14,221 bases of DNA from CAYYYG01 sp964591375 (lineage in GTDB: Bacteria; Patescibacteriota; Microgenomatia; UBA1406; GWC2-37-13), in contig CAZQAU010000035.1 in assembly GCA_964591375.1 (NCBI GenBank), positions 1 through 14,221 of the forward strand, read 5' to 3'. Both the position numbers and the translations under genes were made by a program. Shown here one piece after another: positions 14,205 through 14,221 of the stretch. Every line of letters begins with the position of its first letter. Position 1 is the first letter of the stretch. The notes beneath the pieces were generated by a model. The model worked only from the letters and a program-made list of their open reading frames with translations, made no database searches and had not been told where the DNA came from.

Positions 14205-14221
14205 TATTTCTATCAAATATG

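Overview
The window probably comes from a candidate-phyla-radiation bacterium (Patescibacteria, most likely Microgenomates-like). This is inferred from domain style and not from a marker gene. It encodes giant secreted proteins built from kelch, FN3-like and degenerate M23-like modules joined by Thr/Pro/Gly linkers and ended by one membrane anchor. It also has a VirB2-like two-helix protein of the sort common in these genomes and many small membrane proteins. UGA and UAA/UAG all act as normal stops. I see no rRNA, tRNA, CRISPR array or insertion sequence.

Left part (1-6512, minus strand): two tandem paralogous surface-protein genes. The upstream one (2514-6467, 1317 aa) is complete. The downstream one (1-2455) is broken by a 100-N scaffold gap at 1109-1208 and loses its last codons at the window edge. 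The true frame after the gap differs from the frame read straight through the Ns. Both genes follow a TTGACATTG promoter with a very short leader, and both end in the same tail domain, stalk and membrane segment.

Middle (6596-11295): a VirB2/TrbC-like small membrane protein with a TATAAT box placed for a leaderless mRNA; a 27-codon hydrophobic ORF with a strong ribosome binding site; a roughly 110-base segment able to fold into a closed, bulged hairpin; an orphan NqrB/RnfD (UnbU-like) membrane protein; and, divergent from it, a 970-aa right-handed beta-helix surface protein with an inserted LamG-like domain, an FN3 domain and a C-terminal anchor. A strong hairpin closes this gene.

Right part (11349-14221, minus strand): two paralogous soluble proteins ending in a WRAWGG signature, followed by five small multi-pass membrane proteins. 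I recognise none of them. Nearly all have a strong Shine-Dalgarno sequence and several are translationally coupled, unlike the surface genes to the left. A terminator-like hairpin separates the soluble pair from the membrane genes. This is the least explained part of the window and the best candidate for an undescribed system.
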